Shown here piece by piece: positions 33,098-47,154 of a stretch of DNA of 64,000 bases (position 1 is its first letter; each line of letters starts with the position of its first letter). The notes beneath the pieces were generated by a model, which saw only the letters and a list, made by a program, of their open reading frames with translations, ran no database searches and was not told the DNA's origin. The position numbers were made by a program, and so were the translations under genes. The DNA is from Eremophila alpestris peregrina (Eukaryota > Chordata > Aves > Passeriformes > Alaudidae): NCBI GenBank assembly GCA_009792885.1, contig WMCF01000011.1:18687090-18751089 (forward strand), given 5' to 3'.

Positions 33098-36000
33098 CCT
33101 CTGGAATTTTTTGCCAGGGAGTCAAAATATTTTTTGATTTTATGAGGAATCTTTGTAAAGAGACCTTGTTTACTATATTTCCAAAAAAACATAGACGAAG
33201 TAAAACTCCAGAATCCTTGCAAGAACATTACTTTATGATGTTGTGTTGATTTTTCTCTGACCTATCCCACTTGCCCTTGTGCTTACTTCTTCCACCCCCC
33301 CACACAACAAAGCTTTTTTGCCCCTTCCATTCCTCTGGGATGATTCGAGTTCATGCAATCAGACTACATTTCCTGGCATATCTGTTGCTTAAAGTGTGAA
33401 AAAAAATTAAAAAGTAAATTGCCTCTTCATGCTCAATGGAAATAGCTAATCCATTTGATTACTAGCCAAACAGAATATTAATAAAATTTGAGTATTTATC
33501 TATTAGACCCCTCTGTGAGGTGACTCTCATCAGCCCCACCCAGCAGCTCTGCAGCCACAGCACCCTCTCCAGCTCTCCTGGCCACTCCTGTCAGTCAGCA
33601 GCTCTTGCTCCAGGCATCTACCTGGGGCAGATGCTGCTGGAGGCAATGCCAGCCAGGTCCTGCAGCTAAGAACAAACCATGCTGTCTTAGTGGAAAGCAT
33701 GCAAAATGCATTCCTTGGAGATGTTTTTATTCCAGATTGTTTCTTTTGTGTGAATAGCTTTTCAAACCCCCTTAATACAAAAATCCAACAGTGTATGTCT
33801 AAAAACAAAAAATGGATGTGAAGGGAACAGCTTTATGAAGCTAATAGCTTTCCCTCATCTCTCCTCCAAGTCACTCCAGAGGGTAGGAGGACCAGGAGTT
33901 GGAAAAGAGCTGGAAGAACCTTTCTAGGCTGGTACTGAGGGACCCAAGCCAAACCCACCTTGGTGCACCTGGAAAATAATTCAGAGCAAGTTTTGGGCTG
34001 ACAGCAGTTGCCATCCCCATGCCTGAGAGGTATCTTGGGTTCTGGCCAGTGGACTACCACAGAGAGAGGGACATGGCCAGGTCTCTGATGTGGCCCCTGG
34101 GGAACAGAAGGCATCACCTGATCACCCAGTCAGTACACCTCAGCTGTTTAAATATTAATTCTTTTTATGCTGGAGTCTCTCTTGCTTTTAAGCAATGCTT
34201 TGGGATTTTTTTGCATGGGGTTAGTCATCTCCCAGAGAAGTGCTGAAGACTCTGCTATCCCTTGACCCTCAGCCATGAGCTGGGGACCAAGAGAGCTGAA
34301 AGACTGAGCCCCCCCAGAGAGCAAACGTTAGAAAGGACTGATTTGGAAATAAATTGACTGAAAATCTTTATTGCTAAATACAGCATATGAAGTAAGAATA
34401 AAAGAGGAACACAAATGGGGTGGGAAAATTTTCATCTTGTCAGAAAATGACTTTTCTGCCTACTGAAATGTTTCAACAGATACATTTAGCCCAGCCTTTC
34501 TTTGCACACTGAGACAACTTAGAAATAGTTCCTGACATGGATTAGACTCCCTGCAACGCTCCTTATTTAGTTTATTCTTTATAACCAGATTTATAATAGC
34601 AGTCCCATGAAGATAACCCTTAATGTGACGATTAGGGCAGATTTATTATTCCAGCCTAACCCATCTTCTCCCCTTTTGCCAGTAATTTGGTGGCATACAG
34701 AGCTGAGATTGATGGTCTGCTTAAGCATGCAGCTAGCACCAGTCTCAATTACTGAAATGAGCTATTGAGAAAAGTTTAAGAAGCCTCCCCATGCTCCTCA
34801 TCATCTTCTCAACAGTCAAAGCTCTCTCACCAAGAGAAAGAGTTGGCCCTTCCTTGTCTCCCTTTAGGTAGTGCCATCAGAGTGCAGCTGCCCAGCCAGG
34901 TTCCCCTTAGAGATAACAGCCAATTACAAATTTACAGTGTGCCAGGGAGCTTCAAACTCCAGCATGGCACAAACTGATGGCATCTCATGTCACCAGCAGG
35001 AAACAATTGTTCTTTGGAGCTCTTCTTCCCAGGGCACAAGCAGACCAGTAATGACAAAAGGCAGATGGGAAGGTCAAGAGCAAAACTTCCCCTGCCCACT
35101 GCAGCTCCAGGTTTCTCCATAGCTCTGGTGGGGCTATGACTAGAAACCTAAAAGAATGCACAGAGGGTGCTGTAGGCTGCTGCAGGGGCTGGGAAAGCTC
35201 TGCTGTTTCCTCCTTGCAGCTGTGCAAAGGGCTGAGGGCTGCCAACATCTCTGTCTGGCCAGGGCACTTCTCCTGGCAGAATGCTGGGAAAGGTAAGCAA
35301 ATGTACCCTGAAGACTGATTGACAAACTCTGTCATCCCTTGCAGGCGAGGTGCTGGCCCATGCTGCTGGCTGTAATGGTTGGTCCTTCACCTTTTGAATG
35401 GACTGTGAAAAAGTGCAATAAGAAGTACATTGTTTCCCCCCCAAATATAAGCTTTTCCTGTCTCACACATCAATGCTGCTGTTTTGCAACTCAGCTGTGT
35501 TTGCTATACTGTCCTTTCTCTTCTCTGAGACCCCTCAGAGGCTCTTCCTGAAAATCTGGCAAGACAACAACTGGTCTCACCGGGGTTACATAGTTTGTCT
35601 CTCTCCTTCTCTCTTATTGTAGATAATTAGGCAAAACATAAAACAATGGAGTTGTGTGGTATTTACAAGGGATCTTTGGAGGTTTTTTTCTCTTCCTGGC
35701 CTTTTTTTCCCAACTGAACATCATTTTGAGTACAAACAGGCTTGAAACGCTCCTCATCATATGTGAAGGTGATTTTAAAGATTCCTGCAACAGCAGATCT
35801 CTGCAATCCCAAGAGGAGCCCTGCAATGCTTTTTCTCACCCAGTCTGGTGGAGTGAAGTACCTGCCACTTGAAAAGCAAGCCAGCACCAGCCCCCTGAAG
35901 TGGGGAAACACCCAAGGAGACATTGAGAGTCCACAAACACAAGTATGGACACACAGATGTCCCTTGCTCGAGCCAGCCTTGCGAGGGAAGGACGGCAGCT

Positions 36001-36835
36001 GGGACTTGGCCACTGAGCACCGCGGTGTCTCACTGCTGGGGACGGTGACACTGTGCCATCCCACCATGGGCCCTGGGGGTGGAGGGCAGAGCTGGCAGCG
36101 TGAGCCAAGCAGTGCTGCAGCTCCAGTTTTACATACAGGCTCTTCAGCTGTTTCCAGCACACGAGGGGTTTGCAAGCCCCAGCGCCGCGCTAGGAACAAA
36201 CACATCCAGTCTTACGTAACCAGTCCTGAGGGGTCTTACCAAGAAAGCACAGCTTAAAATCAATCATGCAACCACATAAAATGCTTAGCACTTGGCTGAG
36301 TGTTTCCACTTGCCCCTGCTCGGCATCCATCCTGGGACACACACCAGGACCTGTGGGAAGGGCAGGGAGGAGAAAGCAGCTGCTCTGGCACAGCCTCCCG
36401 TTCTTGGCCTGGGCTGTCCTGACTCCAGGGAACAACTGGACTCTCAACCTCAGCTTTCAGCTCGACTTCACCCAGCAGTGAGGACAAGTCTGTGCCTCTG
36501 ACACACTGCTGTGACTGTGATTACAGTGCTCTAGCTGCTGCTTCTCTGAGGCCCTGCATTTCTTGCTGGGCCCAAATATAGGGTCAGCTGGGAGCTACAG
36601 CTCTCAGTATCCCAGTGGAAACCATCTCCCAGCATGGAACGGGTTAGTGCCAGCATCCTACAGTGCTGGCAGGGACCACAATAATTCCTGGAGTAATGCC
36701 TTTACTTCTGATGTCCACCAGCAGTACCTCAGCTGGACCTGAGGCTCCTCTGAAGCCTCTCCGCACACATCAAGCCTGGGCTGTCACTGAGGTGATTTTT
36801 ACTCTCCCTTAGGAAATATAAAGCTCTGAAGAAAT
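33098..36835. other. Intergenic DNA, no gene recognised
   Basis: No recognisable gene. Long overlapping frames at about 35,663-36,257 on both strands (171 and 180 codons) reflect low stop density and resemble no known family. A segment at about 35,219-35,294 is bounded by TTGCAG and AGGTAAGC like an exon, but its translation is unrecognisable. Confidence 0.5.
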
Positions 36836-37096
36836 CTGCCCTAAAAGAAGAGAGATTCTGATTAGGTATAAAGAAGAAATTTTTTTGTGGTGAGGGTGTT
36901 GAACCACTGGAACAGGTTGCCCAGAGAGGCTGTAAATGCCCTGTCCCTGAAAACTTTGGAGGTCAGGTTGGATGGGACTCTGAGAAAACTGGTCTAGTGG
37001 AAAATATCTCTGCTTACTGCAGGGGGTTGGACTTGATGGCCTTTATGGGTCCCTGCAGAGACCAACTATTCTGTGATTCTGTGATTCTTTGAAATT
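36836..37096 (+). mobile_element. CR1 LINE 3' end
   Basis: The + strand reads AGGTATAAAGAAGAAATTTT, GGTGAGGGTGTTGAACCACT, GGAACAGGTTGCCCAGAGAG and CAGGGGGTTGGACTTGATGG in order, then ends in the CR1 3' repeat CTGTGATTCTGTGATTCT at about 37,071-37,088. This is a 5'-truncated copy carrying 3' UTR only and no coding part. Confidence 0.9.
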
Positions 37097-40000
37097 CTGA
37101 CTTCACCCAAAAGCTGGAAACACTGAAACATACAGCTGAAAATTAACTTACCTCCCTTGGTGAAGTTTACTTTAACACTGGAATGACAGAGGACCAACTG
37201 GATTAGGCTGGAGATGAACACAATAGTCTTCTCCAATGACATTTGGAGAAAAACTATGCTCAAGGGTCATTGTAGAGCAAACTGCAGACCCCCAAGTCAA
37301 AGGGAATTAGAGAAATTCACGATCCTTCAATGGGAGAAGTATTGTGTCCTACCCAGGACAGGAGTGTCAGGAAGTGATTTTAGGAGAATACTGCAGGTGA
37401 TACTTGAGACACTTGGAATATCTATGTTTGAAAAAGCCAAGGCATAACATTGTCTAACTGCAAAGCAGTGGTGGGATGAGAAAAGCCAAGGGACACACTC
37501 AAAAAGCACCTGAGCATTCTTTAAATTTGCAATGAACATTTTCCTTGAAGGTTCAGATTTCAGGGATCAAAGAAAACAATCTTAGGATTTTTCCAAGATG
37601 CTTGAATACTTTCTCATCCCACCTGATTAACTGGCCCTAAAAATGAGACATTATGGTTTCAGTGCATCCCAGAGAATTATTCCACTGAAATTCCTTAGCT
37701 TTATCCACAAAAATATGAAGCAATGATAATAGTGAGAGATGTGTTCAGACTGAGAAGAAAGATGTGACCAAACATAAACCCTTACTAAACCACCTGAAAT
37801 CACAGCCTCTGCAGTCTGCATCCAAGTCTTCTGGCACAGGGAAAACTGAGCTTAAAGGCACACTTCTGTTTCTGTTAAGTGTAAAGCCAAGTGTCCATAT
37901 GTTTCATACTTTTCAAAAAGTGGAGTTAGGATAGGGTCATTGGCCATAGGATCCTTAGGGTTTTACCTAATGGATATCAATCTAATCACATCTGCCTGTG
38001 AAACTGTTTTATATAAAATGCAAATGTCTCCTTCCTTGCCTTCTCTGTAGGCATGTTGTAGCTGGAAATTCCAATAGTTTGAGGTGACAGGAATATCACA
38101 CAAAGCTTTGACTGACCACCTCTGAGGTTAGAACTGTATTGGACATAGCTATTTGGGCCTAGTAGCTCTGCCTTGTCAACCGTCTTGAGCAGCCTCGACT
38201 GATTTCTTCACTCTATATGCTCAGCACAATTTGCTGTAAGTTTTCCTCTTGGTGATCAATAGATAATTCCCCTATGGGGCCCAGCTCTCTATTTCCCTGG
38301 AGAAAATGAAATTTTTGGACTGAAAAAGGCAGGAAAAGCCACTTTTTCAATATTATTATCATTCATTATTTATGGAGCAGTGACTGCTGCAAATCCCAAA
38401 GTTTAGATTCTCTCTGCCTCCCTCGTATTACACAGAAATGTGAGAGAGAGGAGAGTTCCTGTCCCAGTGATTCCAGTAATTTATAGAACAGGTAGACTAC
38501 AAGAGGTGGATAAAGCTGGCAGACTGATTGCTGCAGTTAAGAGGCAGTTGAAATGGAGAGAAGTTATTGTGAAAGAGATAATCTCTACTAATCAAGCAAA
38601 GAAAAATTTCCAAGACACCCAGAAAAAAACTGCTGTAACATAGTGGTATTTTGTCAGTAGAAGAAGAAAGAAGAAGAAAAAAATTGGCAATAATCTAGCA
38701 CCAAAAATACAGATATTTGGACTTAAATAATATTGGGTTATTCATCCAAAGCATTTTTAATTGGATAGCCCCATGTGGAATGTCAAAAGAGTTGTGAAAT
38801 ATGGAGGGGTTCTTATTCAGGAGTTGTGATATTTCTTCCAAAAATACGCCCCAAAACAAAACATGCCCTTAAACACTGCAGTTTTCCATAAAAAGTGAGG
38901 AGTTGCAACACCTAAACATTGTGGAGAAAGGTTAAATTTTAATTTTGGAAGCTGCCAAAGTTCTCAGTGAGAACAAACACCTGCTGAAAAGAAAGGAAGA
39001 CAGAACAAAACCACAAAACCCCTCCAAACCTCAAAGAATTTCTGCTGAAATTTTAATGGAAAAATTCAGGGCCAGATGGTGCCTACAAAACTCAGCCTTG
39101 ACTAAAGAAGAGTAAAAAACTCTGCCTAAGAAATGAAAAAAAGGAAAAAAAAAAGTTCATCTGGAAGAGGTGGCTGTTGAACATGTGCACATTTTGTGCA
39201 ACCATACAATAAGATGATGTATGTCTGGTATCTCTGGCAGTTTGGGGTGCCACAGGAGCTTAACAATTTGGATCAGACTGAAGGAATGTCTCCAATAAGG
39301 CCTGGAAGACAGGCAGAAAGCTAGAGGGCTTGAAAGGGGAGAACAGGGTGATGAGCTCTAGATCTGTTTTTTTCCTGCCCACATAATAAAGCATTTCTGC
39401 CACAACAGATCTGTGAGTATTTCTGGTAGGTTCGGGTATAAAAGAAACAGGATACAGGGTATGCCCATTTGGAAGAAACCACTAGCATATTATTAAATAT
39501 TTAACCTTCCAAATTTAATCTGTTAAATCTGCTGGGAGCTGTTTCCAGATTGTTTGCAGTGTGCTCTGGGAGTGGCTCCAGGTGAGCAGTGACTTCAGCC
39601 CTGCTTGCTTACCCTCACTTGGGGCAGAAGGGACAACACGGAGTGATGAAGGGTTCCAGTCCTTTTTCAGCTCTCCCTTTGTAGAATGAATTGCTCTGTT
39701 TCCCAGCTGGTTGTAAAACCAAGTCACTGCAGTGTAGCTGTTCTGATTTACACCAGCTGAAGGCCTGGCCTCCAGTTCAGAGGAAATGGGCTGCCAGTTT
39801 AATTACTTCATCCCTGGTATGGTATTAATAATCTGGGAATAAATTTTATGATGCTAAGTAACAGCAACTCTGAAGATTTTGTCATATGCATGACAATTAA
39901 TGTATGGTGCATGGTATTTCTGCTCCTCCTGCGTTGCCTTTTAAATGATGCCCCTTGTGATTTGAATTCCAAAGAGTGCTTCTCCTACTATTTCTTGTTA

Positions 40001-43000
40001 TTGATGGTGGCTGCTCTCAGGAGCAGCTCAGTGCTGCTTTGTTGGCTCATCAGTTTTGATTCCATGCCCAGATGCTAAGGACAGAAGCATGCAATTAATT
40101 TGGGAGCACAACCCTTGACTGATTTCAGTTGGGAGATTTTTCTTGAACACCAGAGCCCCAACATCTTCCTGTCTACCTTTAATATTGTCTGTGTATGGAA
40201 AATATCTTCCTTTTCCACTACAGATCTTCTTCCCGAGACAGTATCTCAAAATTCTGCTATATACACACAAATATATATTTTAATACACAAAGAGACCAGC
40301 AAAGAACCCCAGCTGTAGGTGATCCCTTCGTTGTAGGAAAAAAGAGATCTGAGTTTTTGGGACACTGATGAGTAAGGTGAAAAGGAAATGGAGCTAGGGA
40401 GCCAGACCTTTTCCCATGAGCAGGAAAGACAAGAGACAAAAAGCTGCCATTTTTTCAAGATCATGCTTTTTCTTTTTTTTTTTATTTCCCTAGAATGATA
40501 AGGGTCTTTGAGGCTCCAGAGACTTCCTGAGGAACTTTTCTGTACACATCTCAACCCATGCCCTGGTGCTCTGAGCCTGGAAGTCCTGGCTAGGCTGGGA
40601 CACGAGGAACATGCCTGTCTCAGAACATCTCCGTAGTGAGGGCAGGATTCCATCTTGGGAGCCAAGGCACTAGGAACACAGGCTAGGCTTTCTGCATCAC
40701 ACAGGGCATGCAGAGAACCTCCAGAGTACCTCCAGGGTATTTGTTAGGACATTTGTTTTGGGAAAAACCTGTCCTCTTTCTTAAGAAGTTGCTCCATGTA
40801 AAAAAAACCAACCAAACACCCCCCCCCCAAAAAAAAACCCAAAAAACCAAAACACCCCCCCGAAAAAACCTAAAAAAACCCCAAACCATCACGTATGAAC
40901 CACAGGTAAGCATAGGGACATTAATAAAAAAGATAAATTTATCTTCCCCTCTGCAACTCAGTCAATTAATTCAGTGAGCATTCCTGGCAGCCAGGTATTT
41001 TTCAGCCAGATGGATTAATTCTTTTAGTCTATCTAGTGAAATGTTGTGGGGCCACTGAAGAGTATTCAAGCCATTTCTCCTTGTCTACACTGCTTACAAG
41101 CCATGATGTCCTATTCCTCTGGCCTGTCTCCTCACCTTTGCCCTTCCACCAGTTTTCACATCAGTATCTTTCTCCTCCCCACCTGTGAAATCTGACTGTT
41201 TCTCATGGAGCTTTCTGTAACTCTCATCAGCTTCTCACTGTTGTTCTCTGTCAGGTTCAGGACTTTCCCTTTTTGTGCCCAGCGGTTTTCCATGCTCTGT
41301 CCAGGCAGACAACACTGAGGCCAGGCCCTGTCACTGCCTCCATGCCTCAACAACTCTGCAGGCTCTTGTCAGGCATCCTGAGGAGCAGTGGGACTGTGTC
41401 CTTACCAGGGGAGATGCCGCAGGAGAGTGGAAATCTGAACTCCTCTTTATTTTCACAGCCTGGTAGTGCAGAAAGAAAATGGCATTTTCTTTTGGTTTTG
41501 CCCACAGAAAAGCATTTTTCTAATGTTACAGGACAGGCACTGTCTAGTTTAAATCTGAAGGATGATGGAGGCTTTGGAACCCATCATGTCCTTTGTGCAC
41601 AGCTGCTGTTGAGGCTTCTAAGCTTTGGGGCTTCACCCACACTGTGTAGGCTGCAGGTAGCAAGAAAAGAGCCCGGCATTCTCCTTAAATCATCATTGCC
41701 AAGGTGGGAATCACACACAGAAGGCTCAGCTCAGCATCCTCCTGCTTTCAGCCACTGCCCCAGAGTGTTGTATCTCCCCTAGATTACTGGTGTTGAGTTC
41801 CTTGGCACTGCCTGGATGATCCAGGGCTTCTTCACATGCCCAACAATCTTTCTTTAAGGGCCTGACACAACTCAATATGACAACCTGAAACTTTAATTTA
41901 ACTGTACCCTTCAGCAGTTAATTTAACCCATCAGCATGCCCAGGTAGAAATCCAGGTCTGAGATCCCCTACAGGACTAGGTACCTCCAACCCCTGCATTT
42001 ACTGTCCTGATACCTAAAGTATCAGATTTTTGGGGAAAGTCCTGTTTCTTACCATGTTTATATGCAGGTCCCTACATACTGGGTGCCAGAGCAATCCACA
42101 ATGGGTCAAATTTCATGGCACTCAGCTCCAAAAAAGTGTCTGATTTCAACAAAGCAGTTTCACCATGGATGAAAAGGCCTTTAAGGTGAGATGTTAGATA
42201 ACTCAGGAGATCTTAATCACTTAATCACAAGAGGAACTTTATCATCCTGGATATTTGGCTGACTGTGTTCAACATCTGTAGCACCTAAATATTTCACCAG
42301 TGGCTGGTTCCTTCCTTTATAAAAAAGTCACAAGGTGGCCTTGGCATGTTTTCTGTCTGACAGATGGCCACATCTCAATCAGCACTAACCTGTGCCTTTC
42401 CTGTCTGCCTCCAAAGGCCAGTGCAAGGCAGCACAAAAATGACACAGTTCCCTCTCCCTTGGAGGTGTCCATACTGGTCAAAGAGCCACCTTTTGGACAG
42501 GAAAGCACTGGTGCCAGAACTTGCTGTAAGGCTTCTTGGAAGAATCCCAGAAAGTTCAAGCACGAGAGCTGTGCGCAGTGAGGCAAGGCACAGATGGCAA
42601 AATAAAAGCAGTGCAGGTTTTTTCTGAGCCTCTGAGTCTCTCAGCTCCTGGACATTTCAGAAACTGAGCTGCTTTGGCTGAATTAAAGGAATTTGTCTAA
42701 GGCAAAAGAGATACAAACAACCCCTTCTAGAGTATAAAATATATAAAAGGTTAGTGTTGTCCCACTTTTCCTAACAGGTCCCTCCAAATTAGCACCAGAT
42801 GCAAAGACCTCCTTCAACCTCCTGGGAGATGATATCTAGCTGCCACTTCTGGTTTAATTAGGCACACAGTGATTGTGTTTAGATTTTTTTCCCCTGTTAA
42901 AAGTAAGTATGCATATCCAGTTTATAAAGAAGAGTTCAAAGCAATGAAACATTTGATCTTGAGCTAAGCTACATCATTCACTCAGCCAAAAAATTGTATC

Positions 43001-46000
43001 TTTTGCTTGTCGATTTGCTGTGAATACAGAATAAGAAAAAAACGTGTTCAGCTTGGCTTAATCCAAACTCTCATTTTTATTCTGGTTTCAGAACTACCAG
43101 CAAACAAATCAACATGAACCACAGCACCCACACAGCTCAGGCATTCCAGTGAACCAGTATTTCTTCCTCAGAAAGTTAAAATCACTCCTGGCTATGCCTT
43201 TGGGGTTGGATCCAATTACATGGAAAGATTCTTTTTGCCTTTGGCAAGAAGAAATTACAGATTTTGGGCTACTTCCTGATTGTTCTGTTCCATCACTCTG
43301 AATTATAATCAAGCTACATATGGTTCAGCCCATACCAATAATTCTGGTGCCAGGATTTTTGACTGACAGAACCCACAAGACAAAAGCCCTGCACAACTTG
43401 GAGCACAGGGTCCTAGGGCCTAGTTGTACCCTCTGAGTGATGAGCAATTCTTTGGGTATTGTAGACCTCAAGGTTATTATTTTTATTCTGGTTTATTACC
43501 ACTGCAAATTGCAGCTCTCAGCCCTTCTCCAAAACTGTCAACTTTCCATCCCTTCCATCTCCTTCTGCTAGCTGTGCACCACAGGAAGATTCAGCAGAAG
43601 GAGTGCAGTGGAAGATTTAAGCCGTGTTCTGCTGCTAGATGAAGGATCTCTGCCGTGAAAATCTGGATTCCAGTCTTGTACTGAGAACAGGCAGGAGGAG
43701 CAGCACTTGGTCCATCCTCTCTCCATCCCTCTCCAGTGATAGGTGGTGCTGCTGCTCTTCCTACAGACCACCAGTGCACTTGCAAGGCGCTGCTTTCCCA
43801 CTTTCTTACTCGTGGTGTCCTGAGCATGCATCATATCCTAGATTCTGACTTTGGACAGCTGAGGACCACAGTGTAACCTGACACTTCCATAAGCATTTCA
43901 GCATATCAGCAGATGCACCAGTTAATGATTCCCCTGAAATCCTCCTGGCTACCACAAAGCTCTGTTCCTGCTGCATTGGATACGTGGCTTCCAGACCAGG
44001 ACTCTCTCCTGCTCTCACACTGTGCTGGTTCCCACGTGGTTTGGCCCTGAGGCTTTCAGAGCAGCTCTGTCTCCAAGGACTCTCCCAGACTGTGGTGCAG
44101 AGCACCCAGGGGAGCAAAGACTGTGTGACTCCCCAGCCATGTGCTGTTCCTTAGGGTGCTTCCACTGAAGGCAGTGGCCAATTGTTGGGTCAACACTAGC
44201 CCTGGAACAGCCCTGCTCAGAGCGACTCGTGGTGAAATGATTTCCCTGAAGCTACAGTGATATGTGCCTGCAAAGTCTCCTTCCTTCCTTGACTCCTACA
44301 AACCTCCATTTTGTAAGGAAAGCTGTTTGTACATCTCTGGTAATTTCTGATTCATGGTGGCATTTTCTTTTTGACATCCTGCCTTGATGGCTCCCAAATC
44401 CCTAGCTCCTCACAGACAGAAACTGAAGGACCATGGAGGCTCACAAGCCACCATGGGCTGCCCTGCTCTGACAGCCATCAGACCCAAGGAGGTGGACTTT
44501 CTTCCTCTCCAAATATCTCCTTGTGTTGCCCCTTTCAGTGCTGAGCTCTGTTCTTCTTCTGCACAGAAGCTTTCCTACTGAGGTGTATCTCCATCAGCTG
44601 TGGAGGAAAGCACATTTAGAAACAAAAAGAAAGGGTTAGTTACCGCTGCTAGACACACAGCATGAACCACCTCCCCTCCCAATTTTTTGCCACAAGAAGC
44701 TGTGAAATGTGCTGGCACAATGCATTAAGGATGCATTGCACAGTCTGGTATTGAAGAGGATTCTCAGTGATGCTGCTGCACCTGGAGAGAAACCACCAAA
44801 TCACAGAGGAGCCTGCTGCAGTTCACCTGCTCCAGCACAAGGCCCTTTCTATTGCTATTTGAAGAACTTTCTCAAAAAAATCAGCAGGGTATCAGTGAGC
44901 TGCAAATATCACAATCAAATCAAGCACAGTCATCAGCTTTCCAGCAAAAGGAATAGGACAATTTATGGCAAATGTAGTGCCATAGGAAAGTAGCATAATT
45001 AATGCTAGTTAATTGTGAGGTTATTAGTGTATTGGTAAGTTCTTCGATGGTTTGGAGCAAGAGAAGAGGCTGGCTAGAAAGCAGGGAGAAATATTCCCTG
45101 GTCTGTAGCAATGGTTACCACCCCTGTCATTGCTGGATTGTGATTCCTGCTCCACTTAGATTTTCTTGGTTCTGTTGCAAAATTCAAGTAAACCAAATGA
45201 GGCCAGATTTCCTCATGGACACAAAGTCCCATGGTCTTCCCAGACTGAAGGAAGAATGTGCCTAATTTGGTTTAGGGAGAATGGCAAAGGCAGAGGAACA
45301 GTGTTAGGGGAAATTATTACTTCCCTGATGTTACTGAATCTAGCTTTGGTAACATCATGGAAAAACCTCCATATTTTGGAAGTGTCAGAAGGAAAAAAAC
45401 TGCATGGAAGCAAGAAAATGTGACTTGATGATCCAGAAATCCCTTGCCCAGTCCATTCTGCAAAATGAAATTTTTTTCTTTAAAAAAAATAATCCCAACA
45501 AATCTGTAATTCTGTTTGGATTTCCCCTTATTTCACAAATACATTTGGTCACTAAAAAATGTATTTCAGCAGGAATTCACCATCCATCCAAGCCAGCTGG
45601 TACCTCCAATCAGTAGTAGTGATGACTGATGAATTTGCACTGTAGGAGCTGAAACACCTTTGGCTGCAAGCCAACCCCCCTTAAAGTTATTCCCCTGTAT
45701 GAGCAGAATGGAAAGGCCTAACAGTGTTGCTTGGTAAAGGCATAATGATGGTGAAGTAGAGACTTCTAGTCTCAAGAAAGTAAAGGTGAAAAACACTCTG
45801 GAAAATCAGGATGATCATAATTTGGGGCTATTTCCTTCTGCTGATTATGTATGAATTGTCTCCCGGCGCCTATTACTTTAAGGAAGAAACTGTTTTCCCT
45901 AAGATACAAAACCTCCCTGCAGTCTGGATCAACTCAGGAATGAACAAGGAACTAGGTATTTAGAAGGAGAGAAAATCTTCTGTGAATACCTCTAGGATAT

Positions 46001-46500
46001 ATTAAACACAAAGTTAGTTTGGAACACAAAAAACATTTTGTGGAAGAGCAGAAAACAGTGCTGGAGGAAAACCCTAAGATGGGCTCAAGTTAGTTAACAT
46101 GTGTTTTAAATCTTGAATATTCTCCTTCAGCAAAGATTTGGCATTGCCTTCTTTTGGGAGTATGAATACAAATGATAAGCCAGCAGTGAGAGAGAAAAGC
46201 CATAAACCAGAGAGATGGAGGCAACAAAAATGCTCCAGGGCTTTACGTCCTCGTGTCACTCTCTGTAGAAGCAAAGGGAAGCAGTGCTCTAAACGGGACA
46301 TGTGATTTCCCAACAGCATGTTGTGCCGTGGATGTTGAAGCATCTAGAAAGAACTGGTGACACAGAAGTTTTTAGGCAAATGACTTGGCTAGGAAGCCTG
46401 TTGGGAATGGAAAGAGGAGTGAATGAACACGGTTTACCGCTATTACGCAGGATTATTAGGGAGGAGAGGAACACCCCTCAATGCCGTGGGAAGCAGCCCA
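37097..46500. other. Intergenic DNA, no gene recognised
   Basis: About 9.4 kb upstream of the SYNDIG1 island without a recognised gene. It includes a short (GAA)n tract near 38,657-38,685 and an A/C-rich tract listed separately. The 169-codon + frame at 41,273-41,782 has no family features. TATAAAATATATAAAAGG near 42,724 resembles TATA boxes but has no supporting gene structure. Confidence 0.5.
40798..40886. repeat. A/C-rich low-complexity tract
   Basis: Alternating A runs and C runs (up to ten consecutive C's) span about 85 bases. The frames read on either strand are compositional artefacts. Confidence 0.85.
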
Positions 46501-46910
46501 GTGCGCTCTCACGCTAAAAAAAATAAACTACAAACATTTAAAGTTCTCCAGACCTGCTGGAGCTTCCCCATCGCCTTGGGGAGCTGTCCCGGGGCGCTGG
46601 CACTGCCCTTGTGTCTGGGGGAGCAGCCCCGGGGTCCCTCCGCTGCAGGAGAAGGTGTGGGGACAACCGGGATGGGGCGAGAGGAGCGGCGCCCGCGAAG
46701 GTTCGCTGAGTTCCAGTGTGTGGGGAACAGAGGAGACCCGGCTGGGAAGAAGGTCTAGAGAGAAGGAGGAGGACGGGAGGGGGGTCAGAGAGGGGAGGGT
46801 TTTGCCGTGCTCACCCGGGGCGGGGGCTACCCACCGAGGGATAGGAGGCTGTTCCTGCTGCGCTGCGCTGCAGAAGGAAAGTTGGCCGCGCTGCCGCGCA
46901 GGGCTCGTTC

Positions 46911-46980
46911 TCCTGCCTCTCTCTCTCTCTCTCCCTCCCTCCCTCCTCCTTTTCCTCCTCCTCCTCCTCCTCCTCCTCCC
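46911..46980. repeat. Polypyrimidine (CT)n-(CCT)n tract in the promoter
   Basis: A nearly uninterrupted 70-base run of C and T made of CT, CCCT and CCT units lies between the GC box and the putative exon 1 donor. Such tracts can adopt triplex DNA and are often nucleosome-poor. It may mark or overlap the transcription start zone. Confidence 0.85.
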
Positions 46981-47154
46981 GAGCCCACAGTGCCGCCGAG
47001 GCGGTGCAGGCGGCGCAGCCCCGTCTCCGCTGGCGCTGTGCAGCCCCGGGCCCGGTCCCCGCCGCGGGAATGCTGCCGGGCGGAGCGCCCGGGCGCTGAG
47101 CCGCCCCTCCGGCCGCGCCAGTGGAGCACCGCGCCGCGGGTCACCTTCAGGGAG
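46981..47154 (+). other. SYNDIG1: Putative SYNDIG1 exon 1 (5' UTR); 5' end undetermined
   Basis: The 3' boundary is the sequence CAGGGAG|GTGAGT, a full-consensus splice donor at 47,154/47,155. It joins to the acceptor at 56,756/56,757 to give a short untranslated leader continued in exon 2. The transcription start is not visible from sequence. It probably lies downstream of the GC box at 46,817, so the exon may extend left of the start given here, into or past the pyrimidine tract. No SYNDIG1 protein sequence is encoded here. Cap-selected or spliced transcript data would fix the boundary. Confidence 0.5.
47070..47099 (+). other. Upstream ORF in putative exon 1 (9 codons plus stop)
   Basis: ATG at 47,070 is followed by eight sense codons (MLPGGAPGR) and TGA at 47,097. 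If the exon is transcribed from upstream of it, this short frame would be met by scanning ribosomes before the SYNDIG1 start and could dampen translation. Confidence 0.35.

Noticed and set aside
35219..35294. Possible exon bounded by TTGCAG and AGGTAAGC
   Set aside because: The splice-like bounds are good, but the translation is unrecognised and no neighbouring exons with matching phase were found.
41273..41782. 169-codon plus-strand frame
   Set aside because: No family resemblance; composition and flanks are ordinary intergenic DNA.
42724..42750. TATA-box-like words TATAAAATATATAAAAGG
   Set aside because: AT-rich DNA gives such words by chance, and no exon or CpG feature follows.
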